The position numbers were made by a program, and so were the translations under genes. From the NCBI RefSeq assembly GCF_013155385.1, contig NZ_JABJUQ010000007.1, forward strand, positions 2,946,501-3,010,500: DNA of 64,000 nucleotides, given 5' to 3'. This DNA comes from Bacillus sp. WMMC1349. GTDB lineage: Bacteria > Bacillota > Bacilli > Bacillales > Bacillaceae. Below, one piece after another: positions 53,209-62,033 of the stretch (within the stretch, counting starts at the first letter, position 1; every line of letters starts with the position of its first letter). Below the pieces are notes generated by a model. That model saw only the letters and a program-made list of their open reading frames with translations. It ran no database searches and was not told the DNA's origin.

Positions 53209-53481
53209 GCCGCCGCCCATCATTGATTGTTTGAAATCGACGACTGTTCCGTTCATGATATCAAGGCTTTCCTGATCAACTAGTACTGTAATTCCATGTT
53301 GAACAAATTCCTTGTCAAGTTCACTTTTTTCGTGTTCAAAACCCATTCCATAAGAAAGACCGCTGCATCCGCCGCCTTTTACATTGAGTCTCAAGAAAGC
53401 ATTTTCCTCTTCATGTTCCTTCATCATATCTTTAATATGAAGTGCTGCTGATTCTGTAATTGTTACCGTTTGATCACTCAA
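53116..53481 (-). CDS. yutM: HesB/IscA-type iron-sulfur scaffold YutM
   Basis: 121 residues, TTG start with GGGGTG upstream. A-type Fe-S carrier: VKGGGCSGLSYGMGF (first Cys) and SCGCGSSF (paired Cys) are intact, with TPEEC at the C-terminus. It helps deliver clusters to target proteins. The 3' 31 codons come from the integrated element. Upstream neighbour dapF is transcribed in the same direction. Confidence 0.94.
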   Translation of the reverse strand: MSDQTVTITESAALHIKDMMKEHEEENAFLRLNVKGGGCSGLSYGMGFEHEKSELDKEFVQHGITVLVDQESLDIMNGTVVDFKQSMMGGGFTIDNPNAIASCGCGSSFRTAKNTGTPEEC

Positions 53482-53556
53482 AATGTCACACCCCTTTTTG
53501 TTGTATGTGTAAACTCATTATATATATGAAATCGTCTTTTCTCAAACAGGCTGTTT

Positions 53557-54411
53557 TCAAACAAAAAATATGCCTTCACATACTGTTTCAGCCGGACCGG
53601 TCATCATCACACGACCATCGTTTTTCCAGTTGATGAGCAAATCGCCTCCGGCAAGATGGACAGTAATGTCGGTTTCTTTCTTAGAAAAGCCATTAAGAAC
53701 TGAAGCAACTGCAGCGGCACAAGCACCTGTACCGCATGCCTGAGTGATTCCTGAGCCCCTTTCCCACACGCGAAAATGGAGTTCTTGTTCATTTTCCACT
53801 TCAACAAATTCGACATTAACTCCTTCTGGAAATCTTTCATCTTTTTCAATGACCGGTCCTAATGTTGTAAGTGGGGCATCTTCAATCTTATTTAAATAAA
53901 AGACAATATGAGGATTGCCCATTGAAACAGCGGTACCTCTCATTTTATAACTCCCAAAACTCATTTGTTCATTAATCGTTTGCGAGCTTTGTTCGCCAAG
54001 CATTGGCAGATCTGATTTGAATAAGCGCGGCTGGCCCATATCAACCGTAGCCGATATTACTTTCCCATCTACCACTTCAACCTCTGTTTTGACAAGTCCA
54101 GATATTGTTTCAATTAAAAATGACTTCTCCTTTACCAGTCCGTGTTCATAAGCATATTTTGCCACACAGCGTAAGCCATTTCCACAGTTTTTCGCTTCAG
54201 AACCATCATTATTAAAAATTCTCATTTTGACAGGAGCCTGATCAGATGGACAGATCAGAATCAGCCCATCGGAACCGATTCCTGTATAAACGGAAGAAAC
54301 CTTGATAGCAAGCTCTGATAACAATGCTTCAGAAAGATTTTCTTCAAATTGATTGACATATATATAACTGTTTCCTAGACCATGCATTTTTGTAAAATGA
54401 AAAGATTTCAT
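53557..54411 (-). CDS. dapF: diaminopimelate epimerase
   Basis: 284 residues, the B. subtilis length, from ATG 54411 with GGAGGC 5 bases upstream. Catalytic cysteines are visible in [11 protein letters not shown] and [11 protein letters not shown]. Converts LL- to meso-diaminopimelate for peptidoglycan and lysine. Confidence 0.96.
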   Translation of the reverse strand: MKSFHFTKMHGLGNSYIYVNQFEENLSEALLSELAIKVSSVYTGIGSDGLILICPSDQAPVKMRIFNNDGSEAKNCGNGLRCVAKYAYEHGLVKEKSFLIETISGLVKTEVEVVDGKVISATVDMGQPRLFKSDLPMLGEQSSQTINEQMSFGSYKMRGTAVSMGNPHIVFYLNKIEDAPLTTLGPVIEKDERFPEGVNVEFVEVENEQELHFRVWERGSGITQACGTGACAAAVASVLNGFSKKETDITVHLAGGDLLINWKNDGRVMMTGPAETVCEGIFFV

Positions 54412-54496
54412 GAAAGCCTCCAACTTTTTTTATTCATTATAGTATAAAAATTGAAAGATTCGTACACAATATAACCATCCCCCGTTTTTCATACAT

Positions 54497-54530
54497 AAAA
54501 GCTCCCTGCCAATGACGGCAGGGAGCTTTT
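54497..54530 (-). terminator. terminator after the NupC gene
   Basis: Perfect 14-base arms AAAAGCTCCCTGCC / GGCAGGGAGCTTTT with a short loop. Confidence 0.92.
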
Positions 54531-54536
54531 ATCATT

Positions 54537-55754
54537 TTATCCGATAAACATTCCGGCAATTGCGCCACTTAAAAGATTGGCCAGTGTACCGGCAGCAACA
54601 GCTTTCAGTCCAAGTCGGGCAATATCAGAACGGCGAGAAGGCGCCATTCCTCCTAATCCGCCAAGTAAGATTGCAACAGAAGAAAGGTTTGCAAAACCGC
54701 ATAGTGCAAAGCTTATAATCGTTACAGTTTTATCCGAAAGCTCTTTCATCATTGGTGCAAAATTTGAAAAAGCAACAAATTCATTTAATACTAGCTTTTG
54801 ACCGATAAAACTTCCCGCCTTAATCGCCTCATCCCAAGGAACACCAATAACAAAAGCTAGCGGAGCAAATAAATATCCAAGAAGAAATTCCAATGTTAGA
54901 CCTTTAAAACCAAACCAACCACCAATTCCACCGAGAATTCCGTTTAAAACTGCAATTAACGCAACGAATGCTAACAACATGGCACCGACATTTAACGCCA
55001 AATGCAAACCTGTTGATGCTCCTTTTGCCGCTGCATCAAGAACATTTGCAGCTTCCTCGTCATCAGTCATTTTTATTTGTTCAGATGAAGTTTTTGGTTT
55101 TTCTGTTTCTGGAATTAACATTTTTGCCATAATCAAACCAGCAGGTGCAGCCATAAAGCTTGCTGCAAGTAAGTATTTTAGAGGAATTCCGAGAAGTGCA
55201 TAACCGAACAAAACTGAACCGGCAACAGATGCCAAACCACCTGTCATAACAGCAAACAGCTCAGATTTTGTCAATTTGGCAATAAATGGTTTAATGACAA
55301 GAGGTGCCTCGGTTTGCCCAACAAAAATATTTGCTGCAGCAGATAGAGATTCCGTTTTACTTGTTCCGAGTAGTTTAGACAATCCTCCACCGATAACGCG
55401 GATAATCAGCTGCATAATTCTTAAATGATATAGAACAGCAATTAATGAAGAGAAGAAGATAATAACGGGTAACACACTGAATGCAAAAGCAGGGCTCTTT
55501 CCTACATCTAAAAGAGGACCAAATAGGAAATTCTTCCCTTCATTTGCATAATTGACGAGATTTTGAACCATTTCCGTAAACCAAAGAAACGCGTTTTTTC
55601 CCGCCTCCCACTTAAGTACGATAAACCCAAACAAGATTTGGATCGCTAAACCGATTAAAATCGTTCTTAGCTTGATTTTACTTTTATGTTCTGAAAGTAA
55701 AAATGCAATTGCAAAAACAACAATAATGCCAAGAAGTCCCCATAAAATATTCAT
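54537..55754 (-). CDS. yutK: NupC-type nucleoside transporter
   Basis: 405 residues from ATG 55754 (AAGAGGTG upstream). Concentrative nucleoside transporter architecture of about ten membrane segments: [22 protein letters not shown] near the N-terminus, [19 protein letters not shown] near residue 150 and [11 protein letters not shown] near residue 320 in the substrate-binding hairpins. Imports nucleosides with Na+ or H+. Confidence 0.92.
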   Translation of the reverse strand: MNILWGLLGIIVVFAIAFLLSEHKSKIKLRTILIGLAIQILFGFIVLKWEAGKNAFLWFTEMVQNLVNYANEGKNFLFGPLLDVGKSPAFAFSVLPVIIFFSSLIAVLYHLRIMQLIIRVIGGGLSKLLGTSKTESLSAAANIFVGQTEAPLVIKPFIAKLTKSELFAVMTGGLASVAGSVLFGYALLGIPLKYLLAASFMAAPAGLIMAKMLIPETEKPKTSSEQIKMTDDEEAANVLDAAAKGASTGLHLALNVGAMLLAFVALIAVLNGILGGIGGWFGFKGLTLEFLLGYLFAPLAFVIGVPWDEAIKAGSFIGQKLVLNEFVAFSNFAPMMKELSDKTVTIISFALCGFANLSSVAILLGGLGGMAPSRRSDIARLGLKAVAAGTLANLLSGAIAGMFIG

Positions 55755-55895
55755 GACCACACCTCTTATTATTTTTTAACTTTAATTAAGATAACAATTT
55801 CTCGTATGCCTGTCTACAAAATTTTTGCGAATCTTTTCATTTTTTATCAAAACTTTCTTAAAAAAAATAGGATCCTGTCAAGATCCCATTTACAC

Positions 55896-56126
55896 TCATT
55901 CATTTTCATCAATGAATTTATATATATTTTCAACCAATTCAGCTGGATTATTCCCCGAAACCATTTCTCCATTGACAAGTGCAAACAGGTTTTGCATACA
56001 CTGTCCGCAATAACTTAAACAACCATATTCAATGACATCTAAATTAGGATCCTTTTCCAAAACAGCTCTTGCCTCTTGTGAACCTTGAGCAAGATTGCTA
56101 ACGCAAAATTCAACAATTGGAAACAC
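55896..56126 (-). CDS. yuzB: YuzB family protein (UPF0349)
   Basis: 76 residues, GTG start with GAGGTG 7 bases upstream. CVSNL and CLSYCGQC give a thioredoxin-like 2Fe-2S ferredoxin pattern (DUF1450). Function unknown; sits between nupC and yutJ as in B. subtilis. Confidence 0.88.
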   Translation of the reverse strand: MFPIVEFCVSNLAQGSQEARAVLEKDPNLDVIEYGCLSYCGQCMQNLFALVNGEMVSGNNPAELVENIYKFIDENE

Positions 56127-56392
56127 GTTATTTCACCTCACATTGCTTATTATCGTACCTCAAGAAACTTCTCTTAGTCAAAACAGAGGTTTCATAAAGC
56201 TTTTGTAACATATTAAATCGCAAAAAGGTTTTACTAATCGTTCTTTCATAATAAATTTGTAGGTTGTTTTTTCGAGAAATATTGTGATTTTACATCAGAT
56301 TAGATATAATTTTATGGGGTAAATACATAGTTTTTTATTTTTGCAGTGTAAAAAGATCAATGACAACTTCTAGGGGAAAAGGGGTATTCACA

Positions 56393-57460
56393 ATGCAAAA
56401 TTTAGTTTTATTAGGTGGCGGTTATGGAAACATGCGTATGATCCATCGACTGTTGCCAAATCAGTTGCCTGATGATGTGATGATTACTTTAATAGATCAA
56501 AACCCTTATCATTGTTTGAAAACAGAATATTACGCACTTGCTGCCGGAACAATCTCTGATCAACATATTAGAGTGTCCTTTCCAGCTCACCCTAAATTAA
56601 AAGTAGAATATGGTCATGTTTCATCTGTTAACTTACATCAAAAAATGATTTTTTTTAATGCCAGAGAACCAATTTCCTATGACGATGTTGTAATTGGACT
56701 CGGTTGCGAAGACAAATATCACAATGTATCTGGCGCACCTGAACACACTTGTAGCATTCAAACAATCGATCAATCTCGGATGACCTATCAGACACTCAAC
56801 AACTTAAATGCCAAATCAACTGTAGCGATCGTTGGGGCAGGACTAAGCGGTGTTGAGCTTGCAAGCGAACTAAGAGAAAGCAGACAAGACTTGAACATTA
56901 TCCTCTTTGACCGCGGCGAATTAATATTATCAAGCTTTCCTAAGCGACTGAGTCGTTATGTTCAAAACTGGTTTGAAGAACATGGTGTTAACATCATTAA
57001 CCGTGCTAACATTACGAAAGTGGAGAAAAATATCGTCTACAATCACGATGATCCGATTCGAGCGGATGCCATTGTCTGGACCGCTGGGATTCAGCCAAAT
57101 CAAGTTGTCCGTGATTTAAATGTTGAAAAAGATCCTCAAGGACGTGTCATCTTAACACCTCATCACCATTTGCCAGAAGATGAACATGTCTATGTTGTCG
57201 GAGATTGTGCAAGCCTTCCTCATGCTCCAAGCGCCCAACTCGCCGAAGCACAAGCAGAGCAAATCGTTCAGATTCTCGAATTGCGTTGGAAAGGGGAAGC
57301 GCTTCCAGAAACAATGCCAAAATTCAAACTAAAAGGTGTGCTCGGCTCACTCGGTAAAAAAGCTGGCTTCGGTTTAGTCGCCGAACGTCCTTTAATCGGC
57401 AGAGTCCCGCGCTTACTAAAGTCAGGGCTTCTGTGGATGTATAAACACCATAATGGATAG
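56393..57460 (+). CDS. yutJ: NDH-2-like oxidoreductase YutJ
   Basis: 355 residues from ATG 56393 (AAAAGGGG 8 bases upstream). NDH-2-type FAD/NAD fold: VLLGGGYGNMRMIHRLL, VAIVGAGLSGVELASELRES near residue 145, and HVYVVGDCASLPHAPSAQLAEAQ near residue 270. In B. subtilis YutJ shows no clear respiratory role, so function is uncertain. Confidence 0.9.
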   Translation: MQNLVLLGGGYGNMRMIHRLLPNQLPDDVMITLIDQNPYHCLKTEYYALAAGTISDQHIRVSFPAHPKLKVEYGHVSSVNLHQKMIFFNAREPISYDDVVIGLGCEDKYHNVSGAPEHTCSIQTIDQSRMTYQTLNNLNAKSTVAIVGAGLSGVELASELRESRQDLNIILFDRGELILSSFPKRLSRYVQNWFEEHGVNIINRANITKVEKNIVYNHDDPIRADAIVWTAGIQPNQVVRDLNVEKDPQGRVILTPHHHLPEDEHVYVVGDCASLPHAPSAQLAEAQAEQIVQILELRWKGEALPETMPKFKLKGVLGSLGKKAGFGLVAERPLIGRVPRLLKSGLLWMYKHHNG

Positions 57461-57513
57461 GCTTTTTGGTTGTTCATGAACCTTGGATGTATCAGGTTTT
57501 CTTATTTCTATGG

Positions 57514-57697
57514 GGCTATCCTGAAAGTCGTGTGGATGAATAAAAATTTGGGAATTTGCTCGCTTTCCGCGGGCGATCCGCGAGCCTCCTCGGAGCTCGT
57601 TCCTTGCTCCTGTGGGGTCTCGCCTAGCTCGCTGTTTCCGCAGGAGTCTCGCAATTCCCCCTGATTTATCTTGAAAAAGGACTTTTTAGACAGCTCC
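57514..57697. mobile_element. MITE-like repeat, copy 2
   Basis: 184 bases differing from copy 1 at only a few positions, 54 bases after the yutJ stop. It carries the same terminal inverted repeats and central GC-rich fold-back. Confidence 0.75.
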
Positions 57698-58021
57698 TTT
57701 TCTCGCCTTAATTTTTGTTATTATAAAATAACAATCCCAAAACATAAATGTTATTGGCATGAAAGAATACTTTTTTAAAAAACCCTTCTTATTAGAGTTA
57801 GGCTTCAATTAATTTCATCCAGGAAAAAGACAAATTCCAATAGGAAACTGTAATTTCCTAGTTTCTTTGGTTAAGCATGATTTCATCAACACTTGCTTTA
57901 GGGTAATTAAAAACACTCTCAGCAATGTGGAGTGATGTGGTAAAATATTCAATGTACAAAGTCTTGGCTCACTCAAGGGAAGCTGGCTCATCCCCTACCC
58001 TACGGAAAGGGGGTGAGGCTA

Positions 58022-58105
58022 ATGACAACTTTTCAAGCGATCTATTTAATGATTGCTTTTGGCATGTTTATTCTTGCCTTGTTGTCGTATACAAATAAAA
58101 AATAG
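58022..58105 (+). CDS. small hydrophobic type I toxin, holin-like family
   Basis: 27 residues: MTTFQAIYLMIAFGMFILAL, then a short polar LSYTNKK tail; one membrane span. The pattern matches the Hol_Tox group (TxpA/BsrG-like toxins of Bacillus). The ribosome binding site GGGGGTGAGG is unusually strong, 3 bases from ATG. A terminator ends the transcript. Membrane-damaging action is known for the family. The antisense antitoxin RNA is expected to overlap the 3' half but its promoter was not found. Confidence 0.75.
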   Translation: MTTFQAIYLMIAFGMFILALLSYTNKK

Positions 58106-58194
58106 ACCTTCCCTTGAGCCTGGAAAGTTCCTAGGGAAAGTCTATTTCCTAAATTCTTATGAGCCAGCCCTTCGATGGGCCGCTTTGTACAATG

Positions 58195-58230
58195 GACTCG
58201 ACTGCTGGAACAGTCGGGTCTTCTTTTTTT
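58195..58230 (+). terminator. terminator of the toxin transcript
   Basis: GACTCGACTG / CAGTCGGGTC arms with a 6-base loop, followed by TTCTTTTTTT. Confidence 0.85.
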
Positions 58231-58842
58231 ATTTTATGCATTTTCTTTAGAAGATAAACCTCATTCTGTCTTTATGTTAAAACAAAAAACGACTTTTTGC
58301 AATGTGAGCGTTTAAAACGTTTTTTTAAAGTAGACGATTCCATAAAACTAAGACATTCTCAATTTATAATGCATTTCAATTCTAAAGGTCTTTTTGAAAA
58401 CGACCACCTTTTCTATTTTTTCCTCCACACTAAGCCTTTATGTATAGTAAAAGAGTCTTTTGCTCTTCTCCAAGCCTATTATATGATAAAAGTAGAGAGC
58501 TTCTTTCCTGATTGGGATGAAAATTTCTCTTCTATGTTAAGTAATAGTTCTAAACAAACTTCATGATTTTTCATATGACAAACCCTGTCTGACCAATATG
58601 GTGAACAATATGCAGCAGTTATCGTAGACGTTGTTCATATCGCTCCTTGGAGTTTAATTCTTTTAACTTTCCTTTTTATGATTGTTAGATATTTTTTCCA
58701 TTTACTGTTTTTCTTCATTATAAACAAAAGTACTTTATAGGGTACATTTTAACTTGTGAGAACCTTTTTTGTCTGTTCAATTGTTAATGATTTAGCATAA
58801 TCGACCTTGAATCTGAAAAAAATAATCAAAAAGGGGTGCGAT
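58231..58842. other. intergenic, no supported gene
   Basis: 612 bases of AT-rich DNA. The one longer plus frame (58297-58566) has no ribosome binding site and odd composition; the minus strand gives only fragments. It may contain the antitoxin RNA promoter near 58230-58260. Confidence 0.5.
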
Positions 58843-59280
58843 ATGATTTTCAATATTTTTTTTGGTTTTCTTGTCCCTTGGTCGATTTTTTTGTACCATA
58901 AAAAAAAACCCGCTTTAATCATTTTGTTACTATCAGCATTAATTTCCTTTTTAGTTAATGATATTGGCTTTAGTTTAAAACTATGGACTGTAAAACCATT
59001 TGAATATGGAGTTTTATCAATGATTCCATACAATTTAGGATTATTTACTGTTGTCGGCATTTATATGATTCAATTTATTACCTCACACCAAAAACCTTTA
59101 TTCTACATTATATTTACATCACTACTATTGACCGTTTTTGAGTTTGGTTTGCACATGATAGGTTGGCTTAATTATGGTAATGGATGGAACATTTTGTTTA
59201 CCTTTTTCAGTTATCTACTGTCCACTACACTATTGTATTTATTAGCAAGGCTAACAGATCAACTAAGTGTTAAGCATTAA
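58843..59280 (+). CDS. small integral membrane protein, CBO0543-like
   Basis: 145 residues from ATG 58843 with AAGGGGTG 4 bases upstream. Five hydrophobic segments (FNIFFGFLVPWSIFLYHKKK, LIILLLSALISFLVND, FTVVGIYMIQFITS, IIFTSLLLTVFEFGL, ILFTFFSYLLSTTLLYLLARL). The layout resembles the CBO0543 group of Bacillus membrane proteins; function unknown. Confidence 0.7.
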   Translation: MIFNIFFGFLVPWSIFLYHKKKPALIILLLSALISFLVNDIGFSLKLWTVKPFEYGVLSMIPYNLGLFTVVGIYMIQFITSHQKPLFYIIFTSLLLTVFEFGLHMIGWLNYGNGWNILFTFFSYLLSTTLLYLLARLTDQLSVKH

Positions 59281-59288
59281 ATAAACTA

Positions 59289-59316
59289 AAAAGGCGCCAA
59301 TGTTGACGCCCTTTTA
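59289..59316. terminator. terminator between membrane protein and phr
   Basis: AAAAGGCGCC / GACGCCCTTTT-like stem with A and T runs, shared by the convergent genes. Confidence 0.78.
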
Positions 59317-59334
59317 GCTTGTCCCTTTAAATGT

Positions 59335-59658
59335 CTATACAAGTGAATGTTCAGAATAGCTATCAAGAAAAATCGCTCTTCCGGCTAGCATCTGATCCGG
59401 GGACCCATCTAGAAAAATCGCTCTTCCGGCTAACGTATGATCCGGGGATCCATCTAGAAAAATCGCTCTTCCGGCTAACGTATGATCCGGTGACCCGTCT
59501 AGAAAAATCGCTCTTCCAGCTAGCATCTGATCCGGCGACCCATCTAGAAAAATCGCTCTTCCGGCAAATTCAGTATGCTCTTTTGGTTGAAGTAAAAAGC
59601 TTAAACCGATCAGACTGGTGACGATGACAGTTGCAAAGATGGTAAGGTATTTTTTCAC
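59335..59658 (-). CDS. multi-copy Phr signal precursor
   Basis: 107 residues, GTG start overlapping the rap stop by 4 bases (GTGA), with GGAGGTG in the last rap codons 5 bases upstream. N-terminal export signal KKYLTIFATVIVTSLIGLSFLL (2-23), a short spacer, then five tandem 15-residue units AGRAIFLDGSPD(QM/HT)L, the last degenerate (LDSYSEHSLV). Normal Phr precursors are about 40-60 residues with one copy of a five- or six-residue signal whose second position is commonly Arg; GRAIF (or AGRAIF) fits that and occurs five times. Cleavage after export and re-import by Opp would inhibit the adjacent Rap. Processing sites are inferred. Confidence 0.85.
   Translation of the reverse strand: MKKYLTIFATVIVTSLIGLSFLLQPKEHTEFAGRAIFLDGSPDQMLAGRAIFLDGSPDHTLAGRAIFLDGSPDHTLAGRAIFLDGSPDQMLAGRAIFLDSYSEHSLV
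59338..59565 (-). repeat. five 45-bp tandem repeats inside phr
   Basis: Units of exactly 45 bases (start points 59565, 59520, 59475, 59430, 59385), the first four nearly identical at DNA level apart from the QM/HT codons; the last drifts after its first 24 bases. This indicates recent in-frame expansion. Confidence 0.93.
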
Positions 59659-60761
59659 TTTAACACCTCCATTCTTTTTAAAATTTGGTCTCTTGCATGA
59701 TGAGACTTTTCAAAGTATCCTACAGCACTGTCTGCATCACCATTTTTCTTATAGTAAAGGGCAATATCTAATGTTAATTCCGCTATATCTGTCCAAAGAT
59801 TAACCGTTTTAAGATATTCTAAAGCCTGTTCAATTTGGGAAGTATCGTACTCATCATACAGAGCATGGATAAGTGTAAATTTCGACAAATATTCCCTTTC
59901 TCCTGCATTTTTCGATCGAAAAAAACCTTTTTTATACCATTTATGTCCTTCTTCTAAAAAACCTAATCTGTATAAAACATGTGTCAGTTCAAAAATTGAA
60001 TGAATACCATAAACAGAGTCTTCATGTTCTTTAAAATTTAGTGCTTTTTTAAAATGTTGTTGAGCATGATTGAGGAGATTCTGGTTAATATAACATAATC
60101 CCAAATTGTGATGAGCCATACCAATAAGAAGATTATTTTTGATGATGATGGCATTCTTTAATGCTTGTTTGTGATGTTTTTCTGCTTCCTCAAAACGGAG
60201 TAAATCAAGTTTGTTCGCTCCTATAATCATTTCACTGCTAATTGCTTTTTGGACATATTCATCATGGATTTTGAAGGTTTTTAAAGCTGTATTTGCATGG
60301 TTTAATGAGAAGAAATTTTGTTTGATTTGATAGTAGGCGATGGCGAGTTTGTAATGAAATTCTGCATTTTCGATTTGATCGGGGATTTTTCTAAGCTTGT
60401 CCTCAGCCAATTTGTAATAGTTAATTGCATTTGTATAGTCTTTTTTATGAAATTCATACATGCCGGAAAAAAAGAAAAAATAATAGTCAATCATGTCATC
60501 AGTACTTTGCATGTCGGCTTTTTGATATTGAATGTCTTCAAACAATTTGTTAGAGGCAGCAAACTCTTTTGTCAGCAGTTTGTGTCGATAATCTAAAAGA
60601 TTGTAGTAAAGCAGCAAATCTTGATTTTCTTCCATGTTTGGCAATTGATGTTCAATCGTATACTTGATCGAAATCGCCTGAGATATCTCATGACGTTTAA
60701 TTAAGATATACCATTGATTTAACATTTTGGCGACTTCTTCATAAGCAATTTTTGTCTTCAA
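59655..60761 (-). CDS. Rap family TPR regulator (second copy), partner of the multi-copy Phr
   Basis: 368 residues, TTG start with AAGGAAGG upstream. N-terminal helical bundle with Gln47 in ENQDLLLYY, followed by TPRs (for example HHNLGLCYINQNLLNHAQQHFKKAL). As in RapH-type proteins it may dephosphorylate Spo0F or bind ComA; the target cannot be told here. It forms an operon with phr, overlapping it by 4 bases, downstream of a consensus promoter. Confidence 0.93.
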   Translation of the reverse strand: MKTKIAYEEVAKMLNQWYILIKRHEISQAISIKYTIEHQLPNMEENQDLLLYYNLLDYRHKLLTKEFAASNKLFEDIQYQKADMQSTDDMIDYYFFFFSGMYEFHKKDYTNAINYYKLAEDKLRKIPDQIENAEFHYKLAIAYYQIKQNFFSLNHANTALKTFKIHDEYVQKAISSEMIIGANKLDLLRFEEAEKHHKQALKNAIIIKNNLLIGMAHHNLGLCYINQNLLNHAQQHFKKALNFKEHEDSVYGIHSIFELTHVLYRLGFLEEGHKWYKKGFFRSKNAGEREYLSKFTLIHALYDEYDTSQIEQALEYLKTVNLWTDIAELTLDIALYYKKNGDADSAVGYFEKSHHARDQILKRMEVLK

Positions 60762-60811
60762 TCGCTTTCCTTCCTTTCCTTGCTAAAGTTTCCCTTCATT
60801 TTATTGTATTC

Positions 60812-60840
60812 ATTTTACATAATTAAGCATTTTTTGACAA
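60812..60840 (-). promoter_or_regulatory. sigma-A promoter of rap-phr
   Basis: On the minus strand TTGTCA (60835-60840), 17 bases, TAAAAT (60812-60817), about 50 bases before the rap start. No ComA box found. Confidence 0.82.
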
Positions 60841-60894
60841 TGTATTTATCTAAATATTAGAACAAATCCCCATTTGAAAACAGTATCTCTTTTT

Positions 60895-61161
60895 CTAATG
60901 GTACAAGGATTGAACTTTTGTTAAATCATTTAAAAAGTCTTTAATATCTTTTTGGGACAAAGGAACAAGCATTTGATCATAAAGGCTAATAATCTGTCCT
61001 TCTTCATCATCGACATGCTGTTTTAAATATTGTTGTAAAGCTTGGAGCTGATTTTCCTTTAGACTTGTTCTTGTTTCAAATTGTTTTATTTTTTTTACTG
61101 AAAACACATTGTTTTCAGTATCAAAGTGACCGGACAATATTTGCCCTTCAATAATGGACAT
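60895..61161 (-). CDS. hypothetical 88-residue protein
   Basis: 88 residues from ATG 61161 (GGGAGTG 6 bases upstream). MSIIEGQILSGHFDTENNVF, a helix ENQLQALQQYLKQHVDDEEG and a helical C-terminus with SQKDIKDFLNDL. Cytosolic, acidic; no family recognised. It lies between rap and yuzD and has no counterpart I recall in B. subtilis at this place. Confidence 0.6.
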   Translation of the reverse strand: MSIIEGQILSGHFDTENNVFSVKKIKQFETRTSLKENQLQALQQYLKQHVDDEEGQIISLYDQMLVPLSQKDIKDFLNDLTKVQSLYH

Positions 61162-61225
61162 AATCAACACTCCCGTATTTTTTAGTGTTAGTTTATCCGT
61201 AATGATTGAAGGGCAGTCACTTATT

Positions 61226-61555
61226 TTATTCAGTTGGTTGATATCCCCGTTTCTCCATTTCCTCATAGATATTTTTCAACTTTGGATTCCCCTCACCAAT
61301 GATTTTGTCTTCAATAAGAACAAGCGGATAGAAGTATTCGTCATTTTGTATTCTTTGGGAAATCTCTTGTTTTTTAACGTCATCTTGAGGAGGATGGTGT
61401 ATGTCAATGTACATAATTGAGAAAGGCTGATTAGGGTATTTTCTTTTAAGTGCTGCTTCAAGCCATTCGTATGTATCTTTTGATGAAGGAAGGTTAACAC
61501 AGCTTGGGCATTGTACATCACTACCGTAAACAAACAGTTCGACCGGTTTTTTCAT
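61226..61555 (-). CDS. yuzD: YuzD, thioredoxin-like (DUF1462) protein
   Basis: 109 residues if the third of three consecutive ATG codons (61555) is used; GGGAG lies just before the first. VQCPSCVNLPSSKDTYEWLEAAL, with the CPSC pair replacing a thioredoxin CxxC, and PLVLIEDKIIGEGNPKLK. Matches B. subtilis YuzD. Linked by position to Fe-S protein YutI (divergent). Confidence 0.9.
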   Translation of the reverse strand: MKKPVELFVYGSDVQCPSCVNLPSSKDTYEWLEAALKRKYPNQPFSIMYIDIHHPPQDDVKKQEISQRIQNDEYFYPLVLIEDKIIGEGNPKLKNIYEEMEKRGYQPTE

Positions 61556-61750
61556 CATCATTACTCCCTTTTTTGTTTTTTACTTTATTTTAGTTTATTT
61601 TCACTCCATACTCCATTACAGCGATAAAAATTATTTTTTGTCTTTAATGAAATATGCTATAATGTTGTGGGAAAAGGTTGAAACTAATCAATAGCTTTTT
61701 ATTGTTTGACTTCATATAATAGTTGTAATGATTTGAAAGGAGCGATATGA

Positions 61751-61990
61751 ATGACGACAGAAGTCGAAATGAAAGAACAGGTTCAAGAAGTGCTTGACAA
61801 ACTTCGACCATTTTTGCTTCGTGATGGCGGAGACTGTGAACTTGTTGATGTTGAAGATGGTATTGTAAAATTACGTTTACTCGGTGCATGTGGAAGTTGT
61901 CCAAGTTCAACAATCACCCTTAAAGCGGGTATTGAACGTGCCCTATTGGAAGAAGTTCCGGGCGTTTTAGAAGTAGAGCAAGTATTTTAA
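61751..61990 (+). CDS. yutI: NifU-like Fe-S protein YutI
   Basis: 79 residues, almost exactly a NifU C-terminal (Nfu) domain: [37 protein letters not shown] with the cluster-binding CxxC. AAAGGAG upstream. Delivers 4Fe-4S clusters, working in the same pathway as YutM encoded 8 kb away. Confidence 0.94.
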   Translation: MTTEVEMKEQVQEVLDKLRPFLLRDGGDCELVDVEDGIVKLRLLGACGSCPSSTITLKAGIERALLEEVPGVLEVEQVF

Positions 61991-61992
61991 CG

Positions 61993-62027
61993 AAAAGTCT
62001 GTCTCCAATAAATGGTGACAGACTTTT
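61993..62027. terminator. terminator between yutI and yuxL
   Basis: The AAAAGTCTGTC / GACAGACTTTT stem is shared by the convergent genes. Confidence 0.88.
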
Positions 62028-62033
62028 GTTGAT

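Larger units (their letters stand above)
57972..58230 (+). ncRNA. structured toxin mRNA with 5'-3' complementarity
   Basis: Leader segment CTCAAGGGAAG (57972-57982) is exactly complementary to CTTCCCTTGAG (58108-58118) just past the toxin stop, and the adjoining GCTGGCTCAT (57982-57991) to ATGAGCCAGC (58159-58168). The two helices cross and cannot both form as nested stems, suggesting alternative conformations. TAAAAT at about 57941 is the likely -10. Such end-to-end pairing is known to hold type I toxin mRNAs inactive. Confidence 0.6.

Noticed and set aside
58297..58566. 89-codon plus-strand frame downstream of the small toxin
   Set aside because: No ribosome binding site, no recognisable motif, composition typical of AT-rich intergenic DNA.
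59331..59621. Plus-strand 96-codon frame with repeated KSLFRLTYDP units
   Set aside because: It is the antisense shadow of the phr repeats, without a ribosome binding site or export signal; the minus frame has both and is coupled to rap.
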